Part shown: positions 35,102 through 47,989 of the stretch, in pieces
Position numbering within the stretch: the stretch's first letter is position 1
Layout: every line of letters starts with the position of its first letter
Assembly: GCF_002878395.1 (NCBI RefSeq)
Contig: NC_061115.1
Location: forward strand, 97,088,518 to 97,152,517
Direction of reading: 5' to 3'
Origin: Capsicum annuum
Taxonomy: Eukaryota > Streptophyta > Magnoliopsida > Solanales > Solanaceae
DNA: 64,000 nt
Notes under the pieces: model-generated
The model's input: only the letters and a program-made list of their open reading frames with translations
The model's database searches: none
Told to the model about the DNA's origin: nothing
Made by a program: the position numbers and the translations under genes

Positions 35102-36885
35102 AGTAACGCCCCAGAAAATGGGTCCCGAAGCGTCACACGGTGCTTGAGGCTACGAGTAGCCCCAAGCTAACCCTTTGAGCCATTTTCATTCATTTAAACA
35201 CAAATATTTATAAGAAATATGCAGGATGTATGAAAGACTCACATAGCCCGAAGAAAATCATCATAATCATGAGAGGATGAAATAAGTACAATAACACATG
35301 CGAGTCATCATATAATTTGTCAATCACTTTCAGTTCATCAAGAATATGAATTCTCATAATATAAATATCATTTAAATCTTTTGAAAGAATAACTTTCACA
35401 ATTCCACTTTCAAATCACTTCACCATTCACCATGGACACAAAGAAACACACACACACACTGGGAGATCCTTTAACCGACATAAACCATGTGAGCTACATG
35501 GAGCCCAACGTACAACCAACATTCAGAGTAGGACTATCGATATCAAATCCACACAAACTAGTGATCACTATAAAAATCAGCCTCAGGCTCACTCCTACGG
35601 GGGCACGTAGTTCTAAGGAAGTAAGGTAGCTTTATACCTCCCACTCAGTGTTAAAGATTTCTTCCGGACTTATCTCAGATCATTTAAAAGACAATCCACA
35701 ACAAAACAATTTCAGCAATATATAAATATACATCGGGAGCCATCATGCTTCCCATCTATCAAAGTCAACCACGTTGTGGATTTCTTTCACACTCGAGTTC
35801 AAAATAACTCCATTAAGACCAAAAGGTCAAATCATTCAAAATATCTCAAATATTCAACATCAACGTGCTTATAACACACACTTTCTCAAAAAAACACAAT
35901 TTCCAATGGGGATTCGCGACCCAAATATCAAAATTATGATAAATATCATTCAAGATTCATGCTTTATATCTCCACACATGTAAATTCATCTTTCAAAATT
36001 ATAAACATCAAGAATTCATAATAATCATCATAAGATATGGGTTCATGCTTCAAATTTGTAAAAATCAAATAAAAATCATGCATTTATAAAGAAAATTACT
36101 TTTGGACACAAGAACGAAAGAGAGTTCTTGTTGAAAAACCCCACATGCCTTGAATGATGAACTTTAGATCGATACTCATTTTTGAGATGTTAATCGTGCC
36201 TTTGAATGATGGTTCTTGGAGTTCTTGAACTAGCAACTTAGAATCTTGAATAAATTTACAGAATTAATGGTGAACTTTGGAGGTTCTTGAAGTTGGATGT
36301 AGGAGCTTAGGGTTTTCTTTTTGAGGGAATTTGATGAAATATAACATATAATGCTTCTAATAGGCTTTAATATAGGGTTTGGATGGATTTTGGGTGAGAG
36401 AGAAAAACCAAAAAGCCCTAAAAATCGAATAATTCTCAAATCTGTCCTTTGGTGGACTGTTTTGATAGTATGAAGTAGATCAACCATAACGTTTTACTCC
36501 GATATCAAAATTGGATGAAACCAATTTCATTAGAAAGAGGACTCACAGAGCTTTTCGTTAATATATAATAGATCACCTAGATTATTATGTACAAGGATTT
36601 ATGATCGTTTAAAGTTAGAGCAAAAATATGCTAGGCCTTAGTACTTTTTCTTGCACGTTTTACTGTTCACTACTATTCACAGTTCGATCAGAATGTTCAT
36701 AACTCGTTGCTCGGGTGTCCATTTTTGCTGATCCACATATAGTTGGAAAGCTTATTTGATACTCTACGCAATGGTGGGTCATAATCTAAGATATTCCATA
36801 TGGAAAATTTATATTTTATTCTAGAAGATAGAACCCAATAAGTTTACGCATAAAATTTCAACAAAAAATTTTTAGGGGTGTTAAA
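35102..36885 (-). repeat. 3' LTR of E9, with a 0.4-kb deletion
   Basis: Matches 41877-44128, but the segment corresponding to about 41990-42420 is absent: the sequence passes from AACACAAAT straight to ATTTATAAGAAATATGCAGG. A further 30-bp gap lies near 35520. The lost part includes the TATA box seen at 42391 in the 5' LTR. The internal end reads GGTGTTAAA, where the partner ends GGTATTACA. Confidence 0.88.
35143..35166 (-). other. Conserved U5 hairpin, E9 3' LTR
   Basis: On the minus strand CTTGGGGCTAC, loop TC, GTAGCCTCAAG: an 11-bp stem with one G-U pair and no mismatch. Confidence 0.7.
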
Positions 36886-36898
36886 TCATCTCCCCCTT
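36886..36898 (-). other. Polypurine tract of E9
   Basis: AAGGGGGAGATGA on the minus strand, directly beside the 3' LTR. A CATTCGTTCTCGAATGACG-like phrase that also follows the tracts of E2 and E8 is next to it. Confidence 0.85.
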
Positions 36899-37149
36899 GG
36901 AAACATTCGTTCTCGAATGACGCTAGACATGCCAAAATTAGATAGGGAATAGAGTATACAGCTGAAACCATTTGTTAGACTCATCACCCCATCGTTTATC
37001 ACTCTGAATGCAACATAGAATGCATAAATTCATAAACCACAGCTGAACACATAATAAATGACAGTGGAACTGCTGCAACTTTTATCAAAAGTGCATGATT
37101 TAGGAAAGAACGACATCTTCGGCTTGATTGGAGTTCGCAAAAAATAGGT

Positions 37150-38540
37150 GCGGGTACTTGGATCGTATATCTACCTCAGCTTCCCAAGTTGCAACCTCAA
37201 CAGATTAGTTTCGCCACAACACCTTGACCAAGGGAACTTCTTTGTTCCTTAGTCTTCGGACACTAAAATCAAGAATCTCATCAAAAGAAAGATTTTCTTG
37301 AATCTCAGCACTGACAGAGGATTCCACTACCCCACTATCGCTAATATACTTTCTAAGCATAGAGACATGGAATATTGGATAAACAGAGGACAAATCGGAA
37401 GGCAACTCGACTTCATAAGCTACCTTAGGGCTAAGAATTTTGTAAGGACCAATATAACGGGGACTAAGCTTCCCCTTCTTTCCGAATCTCTTCACCCCCC
37501 ACATGGGTGAAGTTTTCAGATACACTAGGTCACCAAATTCGAACTCAAGGTCACTCCTTCTAACATCCGTATATGACTTATGACGACTCTGCACAGTTTT
37601 CAACCTTTCCCTAATCAACTTAAATTTTTCCATAGCCTCAAATACCAAATCAGGACCAATCACAACCGCTTCACCCACCTCGAACCAACCTATGGGTGAT
37701 CTACACTTCCTCTCATATAAGGATTCAAACGGAGCCATGCCAATACTAGTGTTGAAACTGTTATTGTAAGGAAACTCTATCAATGGTAAGTGATCATCCC
37801 AACTTAAAGTCAAGTGCACAAGCTCTCAACATATCCTCTAAGGTCTGGATGGTCCGCTCAGCCTGACCATCAGTCTGTGGATGAAAAGCAATACTCAAAA
37901 GCACTTGGGTACCAAGACCCTTCTGAAAAGCTTTCCAAAATTGTGAAGTGAACTGAGTACCCCTATCTGAAATGATAGACAAGGAAACTCCATGCATTCT
38001 GACTAGCTCTCGGATATACAATCTAGCATAATCCTCAGCAGTATATGCAGTATGAACAGGTAAGAAATGAGCAGACTTAGTCAACCTATCAACCACAACC
38101 CAAATGGAATCATGATGGCATCAGGAAAGAGGTAAACCAATTACGAAGTCCATATTTATTTCTTCCCACTTCCAGGTGGGAATACTAAACTCTTGTATCA
38201 TACCACCAGGTATTTGGTGTTCAACCTTAACCTGTTGGCATGTTGCACACTTTGCTACAAACTCTTCTATATCTTTCTTCATGCCACTCCACCATAAGAT
38301 TTCCCGCAAGTCTTGGTACATCTTGGTGGCACCAGGATGAATAGAATCTCGCACCCCATGCACTTCAGCCATAATCCTTTGTCTCAGATCATCATCATTC
38401 GGGACACACGATCTACCCTGTAATCTCAACACACCATCTCTCCCTCTGGAGAAAACCTCTACTTTTTGGTCCTTGACTGACTCCTTCAGTCTGACCAAAC
38501 TAGCATCTAAGTATTGTTTTTCCTTCACCTTCGAAACCAA
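37150..38540 (-). pseudogene. Integrase pseudogene of E9
   Basis: Frame 38121-38540 holds the N-terminal HHCC zinc module (H in EVHGVRDSIH, then CATC) and the first catalytic Asp in NMDFVIGLPLS. A single in-frame TGA (38123-38121) separates it from frame 37794-38096, which has SDRGTQFTSQFW (second Asp) and the Glu region QAERTIQTLEDMLRA. A frameshift near 37795-37810 leads to frame 37205-37819, with SPIGWFEVGEA, KLSPRYIGPY and FHVSMLRKY. The end near 37150-37205 reads ATWEAEVDI.SKYP, the chromodomain-like tail. All three catalytic residues remain, but two breaks prevent a whole protein. Confidence 0.88.
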
Positions 38541-38549
38541 GGAGGATTC

Positions 38550-39110
38550 GGAACTACTCTGAACCCCTATACTACCTTCAACAGAGTCAAAAACCTAACC
38601 CCCCAATCTAGCCAAACGACGTACATCATGAGCCAACTCTTTCTTACCTTCTACCACATGCGAAACACTACCCATGGAAACTCTACTTAGGGCATCCGCC
38701 ACAACTTGGCCTTGCCCGGATGGTACAACACACTTATATCATAGTCTTTTAACAATTCTAATCATTGTCTCTACCTAAGATTCAATTCTCTCTGGGTAAA
38801 CACATACTGCAGACTTTTATGATTAGTGCAAACATCAACATGGACACCATACAAATAGTTTTAAAATATTTTCAAAGCAAACACAATAGCAGCCAACTCA
38901 AGGTCATGGGTGGGGTAATTTTTCTCATGGGGTTTCAACTGTCTAGAAGCATAAGCATCACCTTACCCTTCTGCATCAATACGAAACCCAACCCAACTCT
39001 CAAAGCATCACAGTACACCACAAAACCATCAACACTATTAGCCAAAGTCAAAATAGGGGCTGAAGTGAGTCGAGTCTTCAACTCCTGAAAACTCTTCTCA
39101 CAAGATTCGG
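38550..39110 (-). pseudogene. RNase H pseudogene of E9
   Basis: Frame 38935-39150 reads [22 protein letters not shown], keeping the first catalytic Asp (YCDA) but with Ser to Leu after it. A frameshift follows near 38960. The HEKNYPTHD and QYVFTQRELNL segments are visible in other frames at about 38770-38930. The close with MGSVSHVVEGKKEL is near 38640-38700. It joins the RT thumb upstream and integrase downstream. Confidence 0.75.
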
Positions 39111-40117
39111 ACCATAAGAACTTTAATTTCTTTTGGGTCAACCGAGTCATAGGAGATTATATAGAGGTGAAACCCTCAATAAAATGGCGATAATAGCAAG
39201 CTAAACCCAAGAAACTTTGGATATCAGTCGGAGAAATAGGCCTTGGCTAATTTCTAATAGCTTCAGTCTTTTGGGGAGCAACTTTAATACCCTCAGAAGA
39301 AATGATACCCTTGGAGATGATCAGAATGTTCATCCTTACTACGGGAGTACACTAGTATATCATTGATGAACACTATAAAAAATATATCCAGATATGATCT
39401 GAACACTCGATTCATGAGGTCCATGAAAGCTGCTGGGGCATTAGTTAACCCAAAAGACATAACAAAAAACTCAAAATGGCCATAACGAGTTCGGAAAGCG
39501 GTTTTTGGGATGTCACACTCCCTAACTTTGAGTTGATGATAGCTGAAATAAAGGTCTATCTTTGAGAAATAACTTACACTTTGCAATTGGTCAAACAAAT
39601 CATCTATTCTTGGAAGGGGATACTTATTTTTTATGGTGACTTTTTTCAGTTGGCGGTAATCAATGAACATACGCAAAGAGCCATCTTTCTTTCTCACAAT
39701 CAACACAGGAGCACTCCAAGGAGAAACACTAGGCCTTATGAAACCCTTATCTAGTAGATCTTTGAGTTTCTCTTTCAACTCCTTAAGTTCTGCAGGGGCT
39801 ATATGGTATGGAGAAATAGAAATGGGTTGAGTATCGGGAAGAAGATCAATCCCAAAATCTCTCTCTCTATCAGGAGGTATTCCTGGGAGATTATCCAGAA
39901 AGACATCAGAAAACTCATTAACGACGTTAACAGACTGGAGAGTTGGAGTCTCAGACTTAGTGTCTTTGACACTAACAAAAGGGTAAATACACCCCTTGGA
40001 AATAAGCTTTCTAGCTTTGAGGTAAGAGATAAAATGACTCTTACGTGACACAGAATTCCCAGACCACTCAAACAGGATGCACCCAGAAACTGAAATTTGA
40101 CCACTCGGGTCCGACAA
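39111..40117 (-). pseudogene. Reverse transcriptase pseudogene of E9
   Basis: Frame 39293-40117 gives fingers and palm in one piece: [51 protein letters not shown] and [20 protein letters not shown]. The catalytic box reads FINDILVYS: the first Asp is Asn (GAT to AAT). After DHL the sequence jumps to IISSEGIKV, so about 95 bp coding LQTL..KCEFW..FLGH are gone and the frame is lost. Thumb residues (TRLTQKKLKFLW) resume near 39150. Confidence 0.87.
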
Positions 40118-40430
40118 TCAATAGAGGCATAAGAAGAATACAACCAGTCCATACCCAGAATCACATCAAAATTTACCATGTCTAACTCAATCATATCAGC
40201 CAACAAGACTCTATGAAGAATGGTAACGGGACACTTTTTATACACTTTTTGGGCAACAATCGAATCACCCACTGCGTAGAAACTAGGATAGGCTCAGGAA
40301 TATTCTAAGGACTCATTTCAAAATTCACAACAATTAAAGGTGCAACATATGAGAAACTGGATCCAGGATCCAACAAAGCATACACATCAAACAGAAATAT
40401 ACGAAGCATACCAATAACAACATCGGGAGA
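39980..40430 (-). pseudogene. Aspartic protease pseudogene of E9
   Basis: The active site ALLDPGSSFSYVAP is intact near 40340-40380. After a short break, frame 39799-40272 gives MGDSIVAQKVYKKCPVTILH, LADMIELDMVNFDVILGMDWL and the start of the RT linker. A frameshift near 40095 moves the reading to the RT frame. The protease would mature Gag-Pol. Confidence 0.82.
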
Positions 40431-40439
40431 GTCTTACTA

Positions 40440-41663
40440 TTCCTGGCGGGATTGTAAAGAATAGAATCTATTCTGACGCTGCCCACCAGCTTTGCTAGAA
40501 GAGGCGCCCTGAGCTGGGGCTGGGCAAGTCACTGGAACTAGAGCACTACCAGGCTGAGTCTGGGTTTGAGAGTGATAGTCATGACACCCTTTTCCATCCT
40601 GTGGACAATCTCTAACTCTGTGACCCATCTCACTACACTATAAACAACCTCTCTTCTCACCCCAACACTCACCATAATGAGCCCTACCATACTTAGGACA
40701 CAGGGGACGATTTGGCTTACTGCCAGCACTGTACTGGGACCTGGATACATATGACCTACTATCTTGCTCCTGCCTACCTCTAGGCACGGGAGCACTAGTA
40801 GATGATGGTGCTAGCATAGATGAACGATACTGATACTGAGGGCGACTCCCTCCTTGCGATCTAGTCTAACCTTGTCTGTGCTGCTTAGACCTAACTCCTT
40901 TATTCCCTCTCATTCTATCTCTTTCTTTAATCTTGTCTACCTCAATCCGTTGGGCATGAGTCATCAGCCTAGAAAGATTTATCTCACTATTTAGCATAGC
41001 AAACCTACACTTCTTAACCGCATAACTAGATACTCCAGTCACAAACTTACTCATACTAGCCCGATTATCAGCCACTAAGTCAGGAGCATACTTGGCCAAC
41101 CGATTAAACTTTAGACAGTACTCCCTAATAGTTATAGAGCCCTGTCGCAGGTTCATAAAATCTTCCACCTTTGTCTCCCTCATCTCTAAAGGGAAAAACT
41201 TATCTAGGAATGCATCCTGGAACTCTTGCCAAGTTGTAAGGACAGCTCCCACACCTCTACCTTTCTTCCAAGCAACAACCCAGTCATAAGAAAGGTCTTT
41301 CAACCTATATGCAGCCAACTCCACACTATGTTCCTCAGATAGATGCATCACCTTAGTAATCTTCTGCAACTCCTTAGTAATCTTCCGCACCTCCTCTAAA
41401 AACAACCGTGGATCCTCATCAGACTTGGACCCATAGAATTCTGGCGGATTCATCCACATGAAGTCATGGATCCTAGCAGCAGCTAAATCACCTCCTTGCT
41501 GTTGTGGATCCAGGACTGGGTTGGCCTGAATATTTACAGTAACAGCTTAGGCTAGCACCTGAAAGGCTGCCCGAAATTCAGCATGAGACATATTTTCATT
41601 CAATGGGTCAGCGGGTTGAGGTTACTGACCATGATTATTTCTTCTCGCTCGATGTGGAGGCAT
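40440..41663 (-). pseudogene. Gag pseudogene of E9
   Basis: An ATG at 41663-41661 opens MPPHRARRNNHGQ, which then meets a stop; a second stop lies near 41548. From 41459 a frame of 197 residues is open: MNPPEFYGSKSDEDPRLFLE, LAAYRLKDLSYDWV, ITIREYCLKFNRLAKYAPD and KFVTGVSSYAVKKC. The zinc knuckle near 40615-40660 reads CLxCSEMGHRVRDCP with the x codon a stop. A Pro/Gln/Ser-rich tail follows. It is the longest gag frame here. Confidence 0.85.
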
Positions 41664-41857
41664 ATTTCTGTAAGAGAAGAGCACAAATCAATAGAAGAGA
41701 GAGACACTTTAAGCATGATAGACTTCTGAAAGAAAGAATCACACATTTTCCTAAAGCGTTTTGTAGCCAGTTGCTCATAAATATGGCGCGCTACACACCG
41801 ATGATCAACACTCTACTTAACGCAGCTTGTCAGACTCCCTAGGACACCTTAAAACCT

Positions 41858-41873
41858 TAGGCTCTGATACCAA
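41858..41873 (-). other. Primer binding site of E9 (tRNA-iMet)
   Basis: The minus strand reads TGGTATCAGAGCCTAA, an exact match to the 12-base initiator tRNA-Met site, 3-4 bp from the 5' LTR. Confidence 0.92.
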
Positions 41874-41917
41874 GTTTGCAACGCCCCAAAAAATGGGTCC
41901 TGGAGCATCACACGATG

Positions 41918-41941
41918 CTTGAGGTTACGAGTAGCCCCAAG
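41918..41941 (-). other. Conserved U5 hairpin, E9 5' LTR
   Basis: On the minus strand CTTGGGGCTAC, loop TC, GTAACCTCAAG: 10 of 11 pairs, with one C-A mismatch. Confidence 0.65.
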
Positions 41942-42390
41942 CTAACCCTTTGAGCCATTTTTATTCAGTTCAACACAAATTAATGGGGTTTCCATAAATA
42001 ACACTCAAATATCGACAGAGTAATCATCATCCAAGAATAAAAGAATTTTAGAAAGATAAAAAAATACGACTTATTAGTAAACTCCCAACATCTATACTAG
42101 TCTGACAAGCCTCTAAGAAAATCAATAAAACTAATGATCCATTAAGACATGCCCCAACTGACTCATACTCAATTATCAAATGTAAACAATTTCGTGACAC
42201 CAATATCTGACATCACTTCCTTGAAACATGAAGACTCACCACATTAGAGGATGTAGAACAGCGTGCCCAAAGAATTACTATCGAACCTGGAACTGAGCAC
42301 CTGAACCTATAATTCGAGAAAATGCAGCCCACATCCGAAGATGTAGGTCAGTACCATGGAAAGAAATCGAGTATATGGAGGTGTATACAG

Positions 42391-42397
42391 TTATATA
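42391..42397 (-). promoter_or_regulatory. TATA box of E9 5' LTR
   Basis: TATATAA on the minus strand followed by CTGTATACACC. The E8 LTRs have TATATAAA at the matching place (44522, 51859). The segment is deleted from the E9 3' LTR. Confidence 0.55.
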
Positions 42398-44128
42398 AAC
42401 ATCATTATCATAAATATTTATTAGAAATATGCAGGATGTATGAAAGACTCACATAGCCCAAAGAAAATCATCATAATCATGAGAGGATGAAATAAGTACA
42501 ATAACACATGTAAGTCATCATATAATTTGTCAATCACTTTCAGTTCATCAAGGAAAATCAATTCTCATAATGTAAATATCATTTAAATCTTTCAAAAGAA
42601 TAACTTTCACAATTCAACTTTCAAATCACTTCACCATTCACCATAGACACAAGGAAAAACACACACGTTGGGAGATCCTATAACCTACATGAACCGTATG
42701 AGCTACATGGAGTCCAACGTACAACCCACGTTGGGAAGAGCCATCCTATCCTTGCCTTCAGAGTAGGACTATTGATATCAAATTCACATAAGCTTGTGAT
42801 CACTATATAAATCTGCCTCAGGCTCACTCCTATGGGGGCACGTAGTTCTAGGGAATTAAGGTCGCTTTATACCTCCCACTCGGTGCTAAAGATTTCTCCC
42901 AGACTTAGCTCAGATCATTTCAAAGACAATCCACAACAAAACAATTTTAGTAATATATAAATATACATTGGGATCCATCATGCTTCCCATCTATCAAAAT
43001 CAACCACGTTATGGATTTCTTTCACACTCGAGTTCAAAATAACTCCATTAAGACCAAAAGGTCAAATCATTCAAAATATCTCAAATATTCAACATCAACG
43101 TGCTTATAACACACACTTTCTCAAAAAAAAACACAATTTTCAATGGGGATTCACTACCCAAATATTAAAATCATGATAAATATCATTCATGATTCATGCT
43201 TTATATCTCCACACATGTAAATTCTTCTTTTAAAATCATAAACATCAAGATTTCATAATAATCATCATCAGATATGGGTTCATGCTTCAAATTCATAAAA
43301 ATCAAATAAAAATCATGACTTTGTGAAGAAAATTACTTTTGGGCACAAGAATGAAAGAGAGTTCTTGTTGAAAACCCCCACATACCTTGAATGATGAACT
43401 TTAGATCGATACTCATTTTTAAGATATTAATCGTGCCTTTGAATGATGGTTCTTGGAGTTCTTGAACTAGGAACTTGGAATCTTGAATAAATTTACAGAA
43501 TTAATAGTGAACTTTGGAGGTTCTTGAAGTTGGATGTAGGAACTTAGGATTTTCTTTTTGAGGAAATTCAATGAAATATAACATCTAATGCTTCTAATAG
43601 GCTTTAATATAGGGTTTGGAAGGATTTTGGGTGAGGGGGAATGACCAAAACACCCCTAAAAATCAAATAATTCTCAAATCTGCCCTTCAATGGACTATTT
43701 TGGTAGTCTGAAGTAGATCAACCATAATGTTTTTCTTCGATATCCAAATTAGATGAAACTAATTTCATTAGAAAGAAGACTCGTAGAGCTTTCACTTGAT
43801 ATATAGTACATCACCCAGATCATTATGTACAAAAAGTTATTATCGTTTAAAATTGGAGAAAAAATACGCCAGGCCTCAGTACTTTTTCCCTTCCTGCACG
43901 TTTTACTGTTCACTACTATTCACGGTTCGATCGGAATGTTCATAACTCATCGCTCGGGTGTCCATTTTGGATGATCCACATATCGTTGGAGATCTTATTT
44001 GATAGTCTACGTAATGGTGGGTCATAATCTATGATATTCCACACTTAAAATTTATAATTCATTCTAGAAGATAGAACCCAACACGTTTACGCACAAAATT
44101 TCAACGAAAAATTTCCAGGGGTATTACA

Positions 44129-46329
44129 ACTCGGGCACTATCATATCAAATGAAAGAAAATAAAAAGATAATACTCGGTCCAAATGACCATAATACTGGA
44201 AATCTCAACACAACCATAGTTTGATAACTAGTCTAACAAAGCCTCTACTACTCCATAAACTAGAGAGCCATCAGGATAGGTCTCCAACTGACTCAAACCG
44301 AATTAAAAGAAATGACATAAGAACTCAAGTATTGAGATATCTGAAGATAGGCCCTCAAACCATTAGAACTCACCACTGGAGAAATTTGGATAAAAGTTAC
44401 TCGAGAATCACTGACGAGGCTGGGACTGAGCACCTGAACCTATATTATGAGATAATATAGCACATAGACGTATATGCAGATTAGCACTATGGAATCTACT
44501 GAGTATGTGGGGGTGTATGCATTTATATAAAAAGAGTATCAATACTCTTTAATCAAATCACGCATGAAATTACGAATGACTCACATGGCTTGAATAAGTC
44601 AAAATATAAAGCTCATAAATCATGAAGAATGAAACATGTAACACAAATCTCATGAGTCATTATACTTTAGCTTTAAAAATCTGTACTCATCTCTTATTCT
44701 CATTACTCATAGGTTGAAGGAATCTTTAAACAATACTTTCAACTCATGCATATATCTCATGGGGAGTAAAACTTCTTTAATGATCAAGAACTTATAACCC
44801 TTTTGAACTCAAACACTTGGAACTCGGAATCATAAGACTTTAGTTTAAAAACTGATCATCAACTCGTGATAGTACAGAAAACTACTTCCTTCTTTGGAAA
44901 ATACTTAAAAGCAATACTTACGAGCTACATGGAATCCAATGTCTTGTCCTCCAAAGGAAGAGACCTCATGTTGGGGAGAGGCATCATACTCTTGCTAAGG
45001 AGTATAACCTTAACTGAGTGATCACTTATCTCGGCCTCAGGCCCAATCATCTCGGCCTCAGGCCCAAAATCTCAAACCTTCTATGGCACATAGTTTTGTG
45101 GTACAAAACTATGGTAACTTACCCTACTCGATGCTAAATACTACTCTCTTTGGTTTATCTCGCTCATCTCATGGAAATACACTTTCAAAATAATCTCATG
45201 GTTCATAAGAACCCAACAATCAAATCAGTAATCTCATGTGGCAGAGTGGATTTCAAAACTCTATGACCATTAGGTCAAAATATTTTGCAATAATTACAAA
45301 ATACTCAAATCATGGGCGCTTATAGCACAATAGTTCATAAAATTGCAAGTCTCAAGTAGGTATTAATGACCCATAATTCATTCACAAGTTAAAACTCATC
45401 ATAATGCATAGTCGATAGCATATAGATTCATAATTAATGTAGAAATTTGGAAGTTACAGCAATTTGTCTCAAAATATCAACATACTAAAATACTTCAATT
45501 TTTAGAATATTGAAACTATTAAATTCTCAAGGAGTAACAACATAGGGTATAAACCCGCTTCAATTTCTTAAGAAAATATGCAAAATCATGCTATTTTACT
45601 TTCAATTCATGGGAAACATCAAGATATTGCAATCAATAACAATGGGTGAAAAACCCTGATTCAATATCATGTAAAATCTCATAGATTGGAGAAAATTATA
45701 GTTTAAATAAGCCTTTGGCCACAAGGGTGAAAGGATTACCCTTGTTCAAAACCCCACATACCTTAGATTATGAAATTGGATGAACAAACTTGCTTTAAAC
45801 TCTTCTTCTTACTCTTAATAGAGGGTCCTTAAAACCCTTGAACTTGGGAAACTTAAATCTCAACTCAATTTGTAGAATCTATGGTGAGTTCTTGAATTTC
45901 TTGGAGAAGGGTTTTAGATTTGATCTTGACGGAGAAACTCTAGCTCTCTTATGTTTTGGATGATGGTCCGTCTCCTGGCCGTCACACTTGGGCCAGAAAA
46001 GGGAGTTACTGCCTTGGTTACGATGGGCCAAACAACGGTCCATCGCAGACTTGATAGTCCATCAGATCGTCTATCGCACCTGGGTGGTTCCAACAATTCT
46101 CAGTAAAATGGCCATAACTTCTAACCCCAATGCCGGATTTGGATGAAATTGGTATTGTTGGACAGCTAATTCAATTCTCTACATGACAAAAAAGTCAAAT
46201 TAAAAAAATTCTATATGGTTTAAACATCAATCACTTGGGAAGTCTCTTCTCAATCTCTTAAGCTCGGAATTACACTTCACTTGACACGCTCAAGGCTCAA
46301 AATACAAGGGAACTTTGTGGGGTCTTTTA
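44129..46329 (-). repeat. 3' LTR of E8, main part
   Basis: Continues the LTR broken by E9 and matches about 51490-54092. A TATA box lies at 44522-44529. About 340 bp present in the 5' LTR (53415-53745) are missing at about 45965. The end reads GGTCTTTTA, followed by a polypurine-like TCTCCTGC (minus GCAGGAGA) and CATTCGTCCTCGAATG. Confidence 0.85.
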
Positions 46330-46559
46330 ATGTCTCCTGCTTGAAAACATTCGTCCTCGAATGTAGCTAGTTAGACTAGGAACACATGAAAACAGAGTAC
46401 ACATAGCTAAAGCAATTTGCTAAATGGCTCAAAATCTCTCTAAACACTTGAATACCTCAGAAATTGCAAGAACTCATGCAAGAATAGATATATAGTTGAA
46501 CTTTAGATTAGAAGGGCTGAATTAAGGAAGAATAATACCTTCAGATCGATCTAAACTCG

Positions 46560-47985
46560 CGGAAAAGAGGTGTGGGTACTTGGCTCGAATGTCTGCTTCT
46601 ACCTCCCAAATAGCGCCCTCAACTAACTGGTTTTACCACAACACTTTGACCAAGGGAACCTCTTTGTTCCTCAGCCTTCAGATCTAAAAATCTAGGTTCT
46701 CAACAGGAATCTCATTGAATGAAAGACTGTTCTGAATATCAGCACTCTCTAAGAGATCTACTACAATAGATTCACCAATATTCTTTTTAAGCATGGATAC
46801 ATCAAAAATAGGATGAACGGCTGACAACTCTGCAGGCAACTTAACCACATAGGCTACTTTCCCAACACGGCTCAAAACTCTATATGGGCCAACATAACGG
46901 GTACTAATCTTTTACTTTCTACTAAACCTCTTCACCCTTTTCATTGGTGAAATCTTCAAGTACACCAAATCACCCAATTTCAAACTTAAAATCTCTTATC
47001 CTCACACCGGTATATGACTTTTGATGACTCTGAGTAGTCTTTAACCTCTGTATAATCAACTTAACTTTCTCTATAGCTTCAAATACTGCATCAGGCCCAA
47101 TCATGGTAGCTTTACCCACTTCAAACCAACCTATGGGTGATCTACATCTTCTACCATACAAGGCCTCAAATGATGCCATCCCTATGCTAGCATGGTAACT
47201 ATTACTATAGGTGAACTCTATCAATGACAAATGCTCATCCCAAGTTCCATTGAAATTAAGAGCACACGCCCTCAACATCTCTTCTAGGGTTTAAATAGTC
47301 CTCTCAGCCTAACCATCTATCTGCAGATGAACAACGAAATTCAAAAAAACTTGGGTACCAAGACCCAATTATAATACCCTCCAAAACTGAGAAGTAAATT
47401 GAGTACCCCTATCCGAAATGATAGACAAGGGAACTCCATGTAGCCTGATTAACTCTCGGATATACAATCTAGCATAATCCTCAGTTGTATAAGATGTACG
47501 CATGGGAAAGAAGTGTACGGACTTAGTCAGCCTATCTACAATAATACAAATAGAATCATGATGATGACGCGAAAGGGGTAACCGGTCACAAAGTCCATAT
47601 TTACCACCTCTCACTTCCAAGTGGGAATACCAAAGTCTTGCATCATACCACCAGATCTTTGGTGCTCTACCTTTACGTGTTGGCACGTTGTATACTTTAC
47701 TACAAACTCAACTATATCCTTTTTCATACCATTCCACCAATAGATTTCCTGTAAGTCACAGTACATCTTGGTAGTGTCGGGATGAATAGAATACCGTGTG
47801 CCATGTACTTCAGCCCTAATCCTCTGCCTCAGATCATCAACACACAGAACAAAAGACCTACTCTGAAATCTCAATACGCCATCTCCCCCTTGGGAGAAAA
47901 CCTCTAGCTTTTGGTCCTTAACTGACTCCTTCAGTCTAACAAAACTAGCTTCTCTATCTTGCTTCTCCTCCACTTCCGAAACTAA
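46560..47985 (-). pseudogene. Integrase pseudogene of E8
   Basis: The N-terminal module is in frame 47611-48069 (EVHGTRYSIH, then KYTTC where the family has KCATC: the third metal ligand Cys is Tyr). The core is in frame 47369-47686, with VDRLTKSVHFFPMRTSY and ISDRGTQFTSQFW. Frame 46970-47278 has LIEFTYSNSYHASIG and SPIGWFEVGKA; frame 46684-46875 has AVHPIFDVSMLKK. The tail at 46560-46620 reads GAIWEVEADIRAKYP. The Glu region near 47280-47340 is degraded. Confidence 0.83.
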
Positions 47986-47989
47986 AGAG

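Larger units (their letters stand above)
35102..44128 (-). mobile_element. E9: best-preserved chromovirus-like element, minus strand
   Basis: E9 has a 3' LTR (35102-36885), polypurine tract, gag-pol (37150-41663), tRNA-iMet primer site and a 5' LTR (41877-44128). It carries the longest frames in the window: Gag 197 residues, RT 274, integrase 204. It lies inside the E8 3' LTR and so is the youngest of the stack E1-E7-E8-E9. It is still defective: two gag stops, a roughly 95-bp RT deletion, an Asp-to-Asn change in the RT box, one in-frame stop and one frameshift in integrase. No clear target duplication (ACAAA against ACTCG). Confidence 0.9.
41877..44128 (-). repeat. 5' LTR of E9
   Basis: Starts TGCAACGCCCC and ends GGTATTACA, 2252 bp. 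It holds the TATA box (42391-42397), the U5 hairpin (41918-41941) and near its outer end the block ACTGTTCACTACTATTCACG (43907-43925). Confidence 0.9.

Noticed and set aside
37298..37510. Plus-strand open frames inside the pol regions of E2, E4, E8 and E9 (for example 37298-37510 and 6776-7249)
   Set aside because: They mirror integrase or RT coding on the minus strand, where known motifs are readable, and themselves show no domain.
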